DNA of 38,593 bases from Acidobacteriota bacterium (GTDB taxonomy: Bacteria > Acidobacteriota > Thermoanaerobaculia > Gp7-AA8). The stretch is from positions 102,264-140,856 of the forward strand of contig QHVT01000014.1 in assembly GCA_003223645.1 (NCBI GenBank). Reading direction: 5' to 3'. The notes beneath the pieces were generated by a model. That model did no database searches. It was not told the origin of the DNA and saw only the letters and a program-made list of their open reading frames with translations. Shown here piece after piece: positions 25,701 through 31,788 of the stretch (positions are counted from its first letter, which is position 1; the number at the start of each line of letters is the position of its first letter). Made by a program: the position numbers and the translations under genes.

Positions 25701-26267
25701 CTGCGTCTCTTCGAGCTTCAGCTCCGCGGCGCGGCGCTTCGTTTTGTACTTCGTGATTCCGGCGGCTTCTTCGATCAGCCTGCGGCGGTCCTGCGGTTTG
25801 TTGGAGAGGATCAGATCGATCTTCCCCTGCTCCATCACCGAGTAGTTGCGGATGCCGAGGCCGGTGTCCATCAGGATGTCGGAGATGTCCTTCATCCGGA
25901 CGCGGCGGCCGTTGAGGCGGAACTCCGACTCGCCGGTGCGGAACACGCGGCGGTTGATGACGATCTTCCCGTCGTCCGCCATCGGATGATTGCTGTCGCC
26001 GTTGCTCGTGGCGAGCGTGAGCGTGACCTCGCCCATCGAGAGCGGCCGCCTTCGCGCCGAGCCCTGGAAGATGACGTCGTCCATCGTCTCGCCGCGGATG
26101 TGCGAGGCGCGGTTTTCGCCGAGGACCCAGATCAGCGCGTCGCAGATATTCGACTTGCCGCAACCGTTCGGACCGACGACGGCCGTCAGCGCGGCGGGGA
26201 AGGTCAGCTTGGCTGGATCGTAGAAGGACTTGAAGCCGTGGATGTCTAACTTTTCGAGTCGGAACAT
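22740..26267 (-). CDS. smc: Chromosome segregation protein SMC
   Basis: SMC dimers, with ScpA and ScpB, compact and separate the chromosome by ATP-driven loop handling. The 1175-residue product starts at ATG 26267 (MFRLEKLDIHGFKSFYDPAK), giving normal length; the longer open frame upstream overlaps the divergent gene. Walker A GPNGCGKS is at 32-39. Long charged coiled coils flank the hinge (about 515-665, with YEAALDMLLREVSKSVVVDT and VTLEGDIVRGPLVIGG). The C-terminal head has the signature LLSGGERALTAIALLFAIF and Walker B FCILDEVDAPLDEVN. scpA and scpB are not in this window. Confidence 0.97.
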   Translation of the reverse strand: MFRLEKLDIHGFKSFYDPAKLTFPAALTAVVGPNGCGKSNICDALIWVLGENRASHIRGETMDDVIFQGSARRRPLSMGEVTLTLATSNGDSNHPMADDGKIVINRRVFRTGESEFRLNGRRVRMKDISDILMDTGLGIRNYSVMEQGKIDLILSNKPQDRRRLIEEAAGITKYKTKRRAAELKLEETQQNLLRIDDTLAEVTRNLNSLKRQAGKARRHKELADQLSTAKRALYKRRIVAAQIEEEAASNGLASAQASESELAAQLGSDEAELAETRTIHTDRSHRASKVREEIAGLSGEVERLRSFLQQSETNLGDLVQRIDNASGQIDALAQEGAEQQAALDEKTQQLEGARAERNRFRDIADQLERDRQEKSDAVRQQEKSLADARESLMRTIARISESRNQVHQIEIAVEKCEFYLSKLTEGARRATESRDGALAQMNDWEQMVRDAEIALEVARQNAHAALQFRDELTARRDSLRESLAGTRDRVSQTTYKIDSLRALLASLEAQDEDVRRAILELIPNAMSAAESVYAAPGYEAALDMLLREVSKSVVVDTSDVASTAIRRLRERGAGRGAFIALDYVPHGEGTRRGDAAHSVMGEGAVADAVRQAIPEAYIVGSLGEALERAKERPHATFVTLEGDIVRGPLVIGGKTEGATPGVFSIKREIADLESFLGTEETRASRIAVELQTLEEELRAADDARILSEERARGAEQELRETQNQRERAGAELQRFEKDLAVASEEQTLYVEEKDQLLARKHAAIAELEELQAREQELHNRIRTLDEELTVSRTAFEDVTEVASKARVDVESASGNVNAVQREHENLSRIVISLGARATQLQQEIETLLRKKEETETASENARGQLEQSLTKLHDLSEMRVALEAEVADLEVRVQELEARAVASREQWNTAKDALFESERRVDRAKSAIDLLREQISLDLHAGIDALADVEPPTDDEARAALEVEVTKLTEKLESIGPVNVLAIEEHQELEQRESFLRTQRDDLVNSIESLRQTIRKINLTSRELFRDAFNATNVFFGEIFTSLFGGGSARMQLLDEEDVLESGIELIAQPPGKKNQSIALLSGGERALTAIALLFAIFRYKPSPFCILDEVDAPLDEVNTERFVRLVRDMSRDTQFIVITHSRRTMEAADVLYGVTMEEAGCSRLVSVNFAEMEG

Positions 26268-26305
26268 TTCTCTGCCGCGGAGGGTAACATCCGTCACCAC
26301 GTCGC

Positions 26306-27286
26306 ATGGCAGCGGATCTTGTGCAGTTCCTTCAACAGGAGATCGATCTCGGCTCCTTCCCGGGCGCGAGCTGCGCGATCGGGTCGGTCTCCGGCGGCAT
26401 CGAGCGCGAGGATGCGCTCGGAAACGCGGTCGTGGTGCCAATGCGGATCGCGGCGACGCCGGACACGATTTATGACATCGCGTCGGTGACGAAAGTCGTC
26501 GTGACGACGATTCTCGTGCTGCACGCGGTGGATGAGAAGCGCATCGCGCTCGACGACCGATTCGATGGCTTCACTTTCCGGCAACTGCTCACTCACACGA
26601 GCGGCCTGGTGGCGTGGCTGCCGCTGTATGCGCTGGGAGCGTCCTATCGCGAGACCATAAGACATCCTACGACGTCCTATGACGCCCCAGGACGTCCTAC
26701 TTACTCCGATCTCAATTTCGTCCTGCTCTGGTACGCCCTCACTGAAATCTTCGGCGACTACGTGCAGGCCGCACGCGAACGCATCTTCGCGCCTCTCGGC
26801 TTACGCGACACGACGTTTAATCCGCCTCCGATCCTCAAGCCGCGCATCGCCGCGACGGAGTGGGGACAGCGATTCGAGGCGAAGATGGCGGCCGATCGTC
26901 ACGTCGAGTTTCACGGCTTTCGACAGGGACTGATGTGGGGCGAAGTGAACGACGGCAATTCGTTTCACGCGGGCGGCACGTGCGGCAACGCGGGAGTGTT
27001 CGCGACCGCGCGCGACATCTTTCGCATCGTGCAGGCGTTCGCGCGCGGCGAGCTCGTGTCGCGCGCGCTCGTGGACGAATCCGCGCGCGCGCACGCCGGC
27101 GATCGCGGTCTCGGATGGCAAATCGGTGAGTTGGGCTACGGCCACAACGGATTCACCGGAACGTCCGTGTGGGTGCAGGGCGATCGCATTTCGGTGCTGC
27201 TCACGAATCGCGTGCATCCGTGCGCGGCGTCGATCGCGATGTCGCGCATTCGTGCGACGTTTCACGGGATGTCATCCCGAGCGTAG
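26306..27286 (+). CDS. Serine hydrolase, class C beta-lactamase-like
   Basis: The 326-residue protein has the SxxK motif in YDIASVTKVV, the Tyr motif as YSDLN (family variant of YxN), and GYGHNGFTGTS in place of KTG, as in esterase/beta-lactamase-like (EstB, PBP4*) hydrolases. Other features are RQLLTHTSGLVAWLPLYALG and GGTCGNAGVFATARDIFRI. No signal peptide is visible, so it is probably a cytoplasmic esterase or peptidase and not a secreted lactamase. A 10-base quasi-tandem repeat (26661-26700) precedes the YSDLN motif. The last residues (MSSRA) and the stop are supplied by a palindromic element shared with the convergent TPR gene. Confidence 0.87.
   Translation: MAADLVQFLQQEIDLGSFPGASCAIGSVSGGIEREDALGNAVVVPMRIAATPDTIYDIASVTKVVVTTILVLHAVDEKRIALDDRFDGFTFRQLLTHTSGLVAWLPLYALGASYRETIRHPTTSYDAPGRPTYSDLNFVLLWYALTEIFGDYVQAARERIFAPLGLRDTTFNPPPILKPRIAATEWGQRFEAKMAADRHVEFHGFRQGLMWGEVNDGNSFHAGGTCGNAGVFATARDIFRIVQAFARGELVSRALVDESARAHAGDRGLGWQIGELGYGHNGFTGTSVWVQGDRISVLLTNRVHPCAASIAMSRIRATFHGMSSRA
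26661..26700 (+). repeat. 10-bp quasi-tandem repeat, four units, in the serine hydrolase gene
   Basis: Units GACATCCTAC, GACGTCCTAT, GACGCCCCAG and GACGTCCTAC follow each other. GGACGTCC within is itself a palindrome. Translated, they give part of RHPTTSYDAPGRPTY, directly ahead of the YSDLN active-site motif. The 10-base period is out of step with codons, which suggests slippage or an inserted element, not protein repeats. Confidence 0.6.
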
Positions 27287-27372
27287 CGAGGGACTTGGCG
27301 GGTGGCGCGCAGTGCACGAGCCTCGCACCACCACCCGGGCCCCAGGTCCCTCGCTCACGCTCGGGATGACAT
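27269..27372. repeat. GTCATCCCGAGC-type palindromic element between convergent genes
   Basis: The left arm 27269-27298 and the right arm 27342-27372 are inverted copies with a 3-base difference in length and one substitution; the 43-base centre is GC-rich. Each arm reads ATGTCATCCCGAGCGT(A/G)(G/A), giving MSSRA and a stop in both flanking genes. The element may also act as a bidirectional terminator. A second copy is at 30698-30795. Confidence 0.92.
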
Positions 27373-27951
27373 AGGCCAGCCCCACTCCCGCGCCTGACGC
27401 GCGAGCGAGTCCGCTCGCGCTTCTTCTCCGTTCGCGTCTGCGAGCTGCGAGAATAAATACAGCGTCTCCGACAGCAGCGGATCGGGATCGGTGTAGTCGT
27501 CGTGGAAGCGCGTCTCCAGCAGTTCGACGTTGTCGCGATAAAGACGCAGCGCGGCGTCGCGATCGCCGGCCTTCAGCAGAATGTAGGCGAGGGCGAGCGA
27601 CTGGAACTCCTGGATCTGCGGATGCTGCGCGATCTGTGTTTCCATCCGCGTGCGCGCCTCATCGAGATTGCGGCCGAGGTGCGCGAGCGAGAGCGCGATG
27701 CCCTCGTTGGCGGAGGGATCGTTCGACTGGCGATAGGAATCGATCGCTTCTTCGAATCGTCCGAGAAGTTTCAGCGCCTCGGCGCGATGAAAGACGTCGT
27801 TCGTGCGCGTCGCTTCCGCGACGGCGTCGGCGTAGCGGCGCAGATGAATGAGCTGCTGCACGCTCGTCACCGGCTTCTGCGCAATCATGTACGCGAGCAG
27901 CCAGCCGATCAGCACCACTGCGATGAGAAGTGTCCACAGCCCGATCGTCAT
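27355..27951 (-). CDS. Membrane-anchored TPR protein
   Basis: The 198-residue product begins with one membrane helix (MTIGLWTLLIAVVLIGWLLA), followed by helical TPR-like repeats: HLRRYADAVAEATRTNDVFH, ALKLLGRFEEAIDSYRQSND, ALAYILLKAGDRDAALRLYR. The ATG overlaps the stop of the upstream zinc-ribbon gene (ATGA at 27948-27951). It is the last gene of the eight-gene minus-strand run. The C-terminal MSSRA and the stop codon come from a palindromic element. A scaffold role in a membrane complex is inferred from the TPRs and context. Confidence 0.8.
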   Translation of the reverse strand: MTIGLWTLLIAVVLIGWLLAYMIAQKPVTSVQQLIHLRRYADAVAEATRTNDVFHRAEALKLLGRFEEAIDSYRQSNDPSANEGIALSLAHLGRNLDEARTRMETQIAQHPQIQEFQSLALAYILLKAGDRDAALRLYRDNVELLETRFHDDYTDPDPLLSETLYLFSQLADANGEEARADSLARQAREWGWPMSSRA

Positions 27952-28442
27952 CGCGGCGGCGGCGCGGTCGTCGTCGTTTGCGGTTGCGAAGTTTGCGGCT
28001 GCGGTGGTTGCGGCGCCACGGCGCCCGGCTCGACGATCATCGTGCGCATCGCCTGCGGACGTCCCGCGTACTGAAAGTCGAGCTCGGGCAGCGGCGCCTG
28101 CGTTGTGTCGGCGGTGTGGGTCGCGACATCGACGACTTCGCTGAGCGGCACGGCCGGCGACTCGGAGACGTCGCGCGCATTGCGCGCGGTGACGAACGAA
28201 TGCGCCGCCGCGAGGAGCAACACGACGACGGCGACGCTGATGCCGATCACGACTCCCTGCCGCTGCCGCGCGTACTCCAGCACGCTCTCCGAGCGCGTCA
28301 GTGTTTTCGGCTGAAAGAGCTCCTGCATGAGCGCCTGCGTGTCGATGCGTTCGCCGGTGCCCGGATCGGCGCCGCAGTACGGACACACTTTCGCGGCTGC
28401 ATCGATCGAGCGCCGGCACGCGGCGCAGACGCCACTACTCAT
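27948..28442 (-). CDS. Zinc-ribbon single-pass membrane protein
   Basis: The 164-residue protein has a zinc ribbon (Cys6, Cys9, Cys20, Cys23: VCAACRRSIDAAAKVCPYCG) at the N-terminus, one membrane helix at about 63-80 (GVVIGISVAVVVLLLAAAHS) and a Pro/Gln/Thr-rich C-terminal tail. The ribbon should face the cytoplasm and the tail the periplasm. The upstream TonB-type protein has the same ribbon-then-helix plan, so the two may be partners. It overlaps the upstream gene by eight bases and the downstream gene by four. No enzyme motif is seen. Confidence 0.75.
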   Translation of the reverse strand: MSSGVCAACRRSIDAAAKVCPYCGADPGTGERIDTQALMQELFQPKTLTRSESVLEYARQRQGVVIGISVAVVVLLLAAAHSFVTARNARDVSESPAVPLSEVVDVATHTADTTQAPLPELDFQYAGRPQAMRTMIVEPGAVAPQPPQPQTSQPQTTTTAPPPR

Positions 28443-29274
28443 GACCTTTGAATTGTATTTGCACGCTGTACGGCGCGGCTACGGGCTGCCCGTTCACGGT
28501 CGCCGGGCGGAAGCGCCAGTGCTGCACCGCACCGATCAGCGCACCGGTGCCGCCGAACGGGGCCCGGCGGACGTTGATGCCGGTGACGCGGCCGTTCGGT
28601 CCCACCGTCAGATCGAGGACCGCGGAGCCTTGCGCGCGCATCGACGGCAGCCCCTGATATTCGGGAACGGGACGCGTGCGCGCGGCGGCGACAGCGACGC
28701 GATTCGCAATCGGACGCCGCTGCGGTTGCTGCGCGTACGCGGCGCCGGTCAGCGATCGCGGATCGACGAGCGGCTGCGCTTTCTTTTTCTCCGCGGCCGC
28801 GCGTTGCGCGAGCTGCGCGTATTCGGCGGACGAGACGGCCGTCGCGTCGCTGCGATCCCATTCATTCGCCGGCGTGCCGGGAACGGGCCCGCTCACGGGA
28901 GCGCTGGTGATCGGCTGCTCGATTCCGCCCGGCTCATTGGTTGGAACCAGTTGCGTGTCCGCACGCTTCGGCGCGGAGACGGGAGTGTTCTCCGATGTTT
29001 CGTCGATGGTTTGCGGCACGTTCTTCGGCGTGCCGTCGCGATTGATGATCATCCCGCCGAAGAACGCGAGGATGAGGACGAGCACGCCGATCCCGGCGTA
29101 GATCAACTTCTTTTTCGCGTTGCGCTCCTCGGGCGGCTTGTACTCCGCGACTTCCACCGGCACGGCTTCACGCACCGGCGCCGCCATCGACTGGTTCCAG
29201 TTGCAGTACGGGCAAATGCTTGCGTACGCATCGATCGTGCGCTCGCAGCGGATGCACTTTTTTCGATCGCTCAT
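28435..29274 (-). CDS. Zinc-ribbon protein with TonB C-terminal domain
   Basis: The 279-residue protein starts at ATG 29274, with AAAGG upstream. It has a zinc ribbon (Cys7, Cys10, Cys21, Cys24: CIRCERTIDAYASICPYC), a membrane helix at about 57-77 (LIYAGIGVLVLILAFFGGMI), a long linker and a TonB-C-like end: AVLDLTVGPNGRVTGINVRR, then HWRFRPATVNGQPVAAPYSV. TonB proteins pass energy to outer-membrane transporters through ExbB-ExbD; an N-terminal cytoplasmic zinc ribbon is not part of classic TonB. No exbB, exbD or TonB-dependent receptor is next to it. It may instead span the periplasm as a signalling or structural protein. Confidence 0.8.
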   Translation of the reverse strand: MSDRKKCIRCERTIDAYASICPYCNWNQSMAAPVREAVPVEVAEYKPPEERNAKKKLIYAGIGVLVLILAFFGGMIINRDGTPKNVPQTIDETSENTPVSAPKRADTQLVPTNEPGGIEQPITSAPVSGPVPGTPANEWDRSDATAVSSAEYAQLAQRAAAEKKKAQPLVDPRSLTGAAYAQQPQRRPIANRVAVAAARTRPVPEYQGLPSMRAQGSAVLDLTVGPNGRVTGINVRRAPFGGTGALIGAVQHWRFRPATVNGQPVAAPYSVQIQFKGHE

Positions 29275-29278
29275 CGCG

Positions 29279-30247
29279 CTACCTTTGTGCAACCAGCTTG
29301 CCGTCCTTCCAATAGACGACCTCGTCGGAAGTGACGGCAAACGCCTGCGGCGCAACGCCTTTGGCGATGATCGAGCTCTTCGATTTCGTAAAGCGATAGA
29401 GCGTGCCGCTGCTCGAGTCGTACGCGATCCAGATTTTGTCGCGGATGACGACACGGTCGACGCCGGTGGGAAATTGCGACGAGCGATTACCGAAGAGCCC
29501 GAGTCCAAGAAAACCGCGCAGAAATCCGCGCGCGACCGCTTGCAAGGTCGACTGCGTCCCCTCGGTGAGCCAGACGCGTTTTGCCGATGGATCCGCCACG
29601 GCGAGGATGCGCGCGGTGATCGCGGTGCCGCCGCCGGCGAAGGCGAGGTCGACCGGAACCGCGCCGACGTTGACCGTGCCGCTGACTTTCATCGACGCAA
29701 GATCGATCGTGCGGATCTTCGCCTCGCGCGGGAAGACGAGGTAGCCCGTGCGTCCGCCGATCTCGAAGTCGGACGCGAACGGCGCGACCTGCACGTTGCG
29801 GCCGCTTCCGATTTCCGTGAGCGTGCCTTTGGTGCGCGAATAAACGTACAGCGTGCCGTTGGATTCGCGCAAAAAGTCGCCCTGGAGCGGAGTGGTGCGC
29901 GCCTCCGGCGCGCCTGTGGGGGGCGGTGGCGCGCCGGAGGCGCGCACCACTCCCGCGTCGCGTGCGAGCACGTATAGTTTGTTGCCCACGAATGCGCCGC
30001 CGACCGGCGTCTCCGCCGTTTGCACGCGTGTCGTTTTTCCGGTGGCGAGGTCCACGATCACGGCTTCGTTGTTGAGCGCATCGAGCACCGCGATGCGATC
30101 GCGGCCGACGACGATCGACGTCGCGTTCTCGACGCCTTCGGCTGTCCATCCGCCGCGCAACTCGATGCGCCGATCGTGCGCGACGACCGCGCCTTTCGGC
30201 GTCGCCGCGACCACTTGCGCGAGGACGAGCGCGAGTGCAGGGATCAC
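29279..30247 (-). CDS. Secreted beta-propeller protein
   Basis: The 322-residue product starts at GTG 30247, overlapping the upstream stop (GTGA). A short hydrophobic N-terminus (PALALVLAQVVAATPKGAVV) may be a signal peptide. Repeated strands such as ATSIVVGRDRIAVLDALNNE, AVIVDLATGKTTRVQT, KIRTIDLASMKVSGTVNVGA, VPVDLAFAGGG and PQAFAVTSDEVVYWKDGKL fit a YncE/PQQ-like propeller. Residues about 99-119 are a family A palindromic insertion, placed between propeller strands. A binding or scaffold role is likely; no catalytic site is seen. Confidence 0.75.
   Translation of the reverse strand: MIPALALVLAQVVAATPKGAVVAHDRRIELRGGWTAEGVENATSIVVGRDRIAVLDALNNEAVIVDLATGKTTRVQTAETPVGGAFVGNKLYVLARDAGVVRASGAPPPPTGAPEARTTPLQGDFLRESNGTLYVYSRTKGTLTEIGSGRNVQVAPFASDFEIGGRTGYLVFPREAKIRTIDLASMKVSGTVNVGAVPVDLAFAGGGTAITARILAVADPSAKRVWLTEGTQSTLQAVARGFLRGFLGLGLFGNRSSQFPTGVDRVVIRDKIWIAYDSSSGTLYRFTKSKSSIIAKGVAPQAFAVTSDEVVYWKDGKLVAQR
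29890..29952. repeat. 63-bp palindromic element, family A copy 3, in the propeller gene
   Basis: Perfect inverted 20-base arms (29890-29909 and 29933-29952) are the same sequence as in copies 1 and 2; the loop is 23 bases, so the total is 21 codons. Read on the minus strand it gives GVVRASGAPPPPTGAPEART, in the same frame as the other copies. Confidence 0.92.
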
Positions 30248-31788
30248 GGCTGCACTCCGAGGGGCTCGAGGAGCAGCGCGTCGCGGTCGGCGCTGCGCGT
30301 GACGCCGAGGATGCGGTAGGTGAGGTGAGCGTTCGCGGGGAACGCGCCGGCGAAGATCGTCGGCTCGCTGAAGCGGAACGGCACGCCGTCGATCGTTCCC
30401 GACTCGAACGTCGTCTGATTGTTTGCGACCTGCGCGCTGTCGAAGACGACCGCGCTGGTGAACGTCGTTTGATCGAGCGCGACGCGCTGCTCGGGTGTGA
30501 GGCGCTCGAAGTTTTCGAGGAGCTGTCGCAGCTCGGTGCCCGTTGGTTTCGCGCTTGGCACTGCGACTGCGGATGTTTGTTCCGCTTCGCGTCGCAGCGT
30601 GCGCAGCGTTTCGTTCTGCGGGAACTTTGCGATCAGCGCGTCGAGCGTTTCGCGCGCGGCGCGCGTTTCGCCGCGCGACAGTTGCACGAGCGCGCGCCGT
30701 ACTGTCATCCCGAGCGTGAGCGAGGGACCTGGATGGGCGGTGTCACGCTGCCCCTCCCACCCAGGTCCCTCGCTCACGCTCGGGATGACAGTACGCAGGT
30801 AGCGCTGGTACTCGCGCACGAGTGTCATCGAGAACGGATTCGCCTCGAACGCTTCCGCGTAATGCCGCTCGCGCTCTGCGTCCGATTGCGAGAGCCGCGC
30901 GAGTGCCGCGAGCGCGGAGGCATCGTCGCTGCGCGCGTCGAGCACGCGCTGATACTGCGCCCGTGCGCGCTCGACGTCGCCGCGCTGTTCGTAGAGCGAA
31001 GCGAGGCGGAGCTGCGCTCGATTGAGGAGCGACACGTACGCTGCGACGTCGCCGCGCGCGGAGGAGTAGATCTCGAACGACTCCGTGCGCGCGGCTTCGC
31101 GTTTGAGCGCGTCGAATTTCGACGAGCGCAGCGACTCCGTCACCGTCACGAGCAATCGCTCCGCTTCGTCGATCTGGCCCGACTCGATGAGCGCGGATGC
31201 GAGCGCGTGCTGATAGAGCGCGACGTCGAGGAGCGTCTTCGCGAGCGCGACCGCGTTACGCGCGGCGCCAGCGGCTTTGAGCGGATGTCCGAGGATGCGC
31301 ATCGCGGACGAATACAAATTCCAGGTCTCGGCGTCGTCGCTCGCGTAGCGGATCGACTCTTCGAGCAGTTCGAACGCGCGCGACTCGCTGCCGAGCTTCG
31401 CCTGCGCCAGCGCGGCGTACGACGTCGCATTCGCGTATTGCGTGAGCTTCGAGTCGCGCCGCGCGTCGAGGCGCTCTTTCGCCGCGATCTCGTACGCCTT
31501 CATGTACTCCGCGCGCGCCAGCGACTGCTCGTTGCGCGACGCGCGCAAGTCGCCGAGGTTCAGGCGGCCGGAGAGCTGCGCCTCGAATGAATGAGACTGC
31601 GCGAGCTGCTTTTCCATCTGCGCGATCTCGAAGTCGGAGGCGATGCGCTGTTGCGCGAACGCAGGCACGGCGAGGAACACGAGCGCGAGCAGAACGACGG
31701 ATGGCGGATGGCGGATGGCTGATGGCAGAAGTATCTGTGGCTCTGCCATCTGCCATCCGCCATCCGCCATCGGCCGCAGGCCCCTCAT
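30244..31788 (-). CDS. Secreted TPR-repeat protein
   Basis: The 514-residue protein is mostly TPR-like helices: QLSGRLNLGDLRASRNEQSL, YAALAQAKLGSESRAFELLE, YQHALASALIESGQIDEAER, LASLYEQRGDVERARAQYQR. The ATG overlaps the VWA stop (ATGA at 31785-31788). Two palindromes lie inside. One (31700-31771) lies in the n-region of the signal peptide, so the protein reads MRGLRP, then about 24 element-encoded residues, then the core VVLLALVFLAVPAFAQQ. The other (30698-30795) inserts about 33 residues (PSVSEGPGWEGQ...GPSLTLGMT) between TPR-like segments. The C-terminal 90 residues look strand-rich. Probably a periplasmic scaffold. Confidence 0.82.
   Translation of the reverse strand: MRGLRPMADGGWQMAEPQILLPSAIRHPPSVVLLALVFLAVPAFAQQRIASDFEIAQMEKQLAQSHSFEAQLSGRLNLGDLRASRNEQSLARAEYMKAYEIAAKERLDARRDSKLTQYANATSYAALAQAKLGSESRAFELLEESIRYASDDAETWNLYSSAMRILGHPLKAAGAARNAVALAKTLLDVALYQHALASALIESGQIDEAERLLVTVTESLRSSKFDALKREAARTESFEIYSSARGDVAAYVSLLNRAQLRLASLYEQRGDVERARAQYQRVLDARSDDASALAALARLSQSDAERERHYAEAFEANPFSMTLVREYQRYLRTVIPSVSEGPGWEGQRDTAHPGPSLTLGMTVRRALVQLSRGETRAARETLDALIAKFPQNETLRTLRREAEQTSAVAVPSAKPTGTELRQLLENFERLTPEQRVALDQTTFTSAVVFDSAQVANNQTTFESGTIDGVPFRFSEPTIFAGAFPANAHLTYRILGVTRSADRDALLLEPLGVQP
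30698..30795. repeat. GTCATCCCGAGC-type palindrome with perfect 35-bp arms in the TPR gene
   Basis: Arms 30698-30732 and 30761-30795 are exact inverted copies over 35 bases, with a 28-base loop. Perfect arms suggest recent insertion or gene conversion. On the minus strand it is translated as VIPSVSEGPG...PGPSLTLGMT. The same element type lies between genes at 27269-27372. Confidence 0.95.
31700..31771. repeat. ATGGC-rich palindromic element, copy 2, in the TPR gene signal peptide
   Basis: GATGGCGGATGGCGGATGGC... (31700-31729) is an inverted match to 31742-31771 at 29 of 30 positions; the loop is 12 bases. The total of 72 bases equals 24 codons and keeps the frame between the ATGA-coupled start and the hydrophobic signal core. 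Confidence 0.9.

Noticed and set aside
23934-26249. 771-codon plus-strand open frame opposite smc
   Set aside because: Antisense to a complete SMC with Walker motifs; no motif and no ribosome site.
26306-27286. Antibiotic-type class C beta-lactamase
   Set aside because: No signal peptide, YSD instead of YxN and HNG instead of KTG; it fits esterase-like serine hydrolases better.
28435-29274. Classic TonB-ExbB-ExbD iron transport locus
   Set aside because: No exbB, exbD or TonB-dependent receptor is present; the neighbours are VWA, TPR, propeller and zinc-ribbon proteins.
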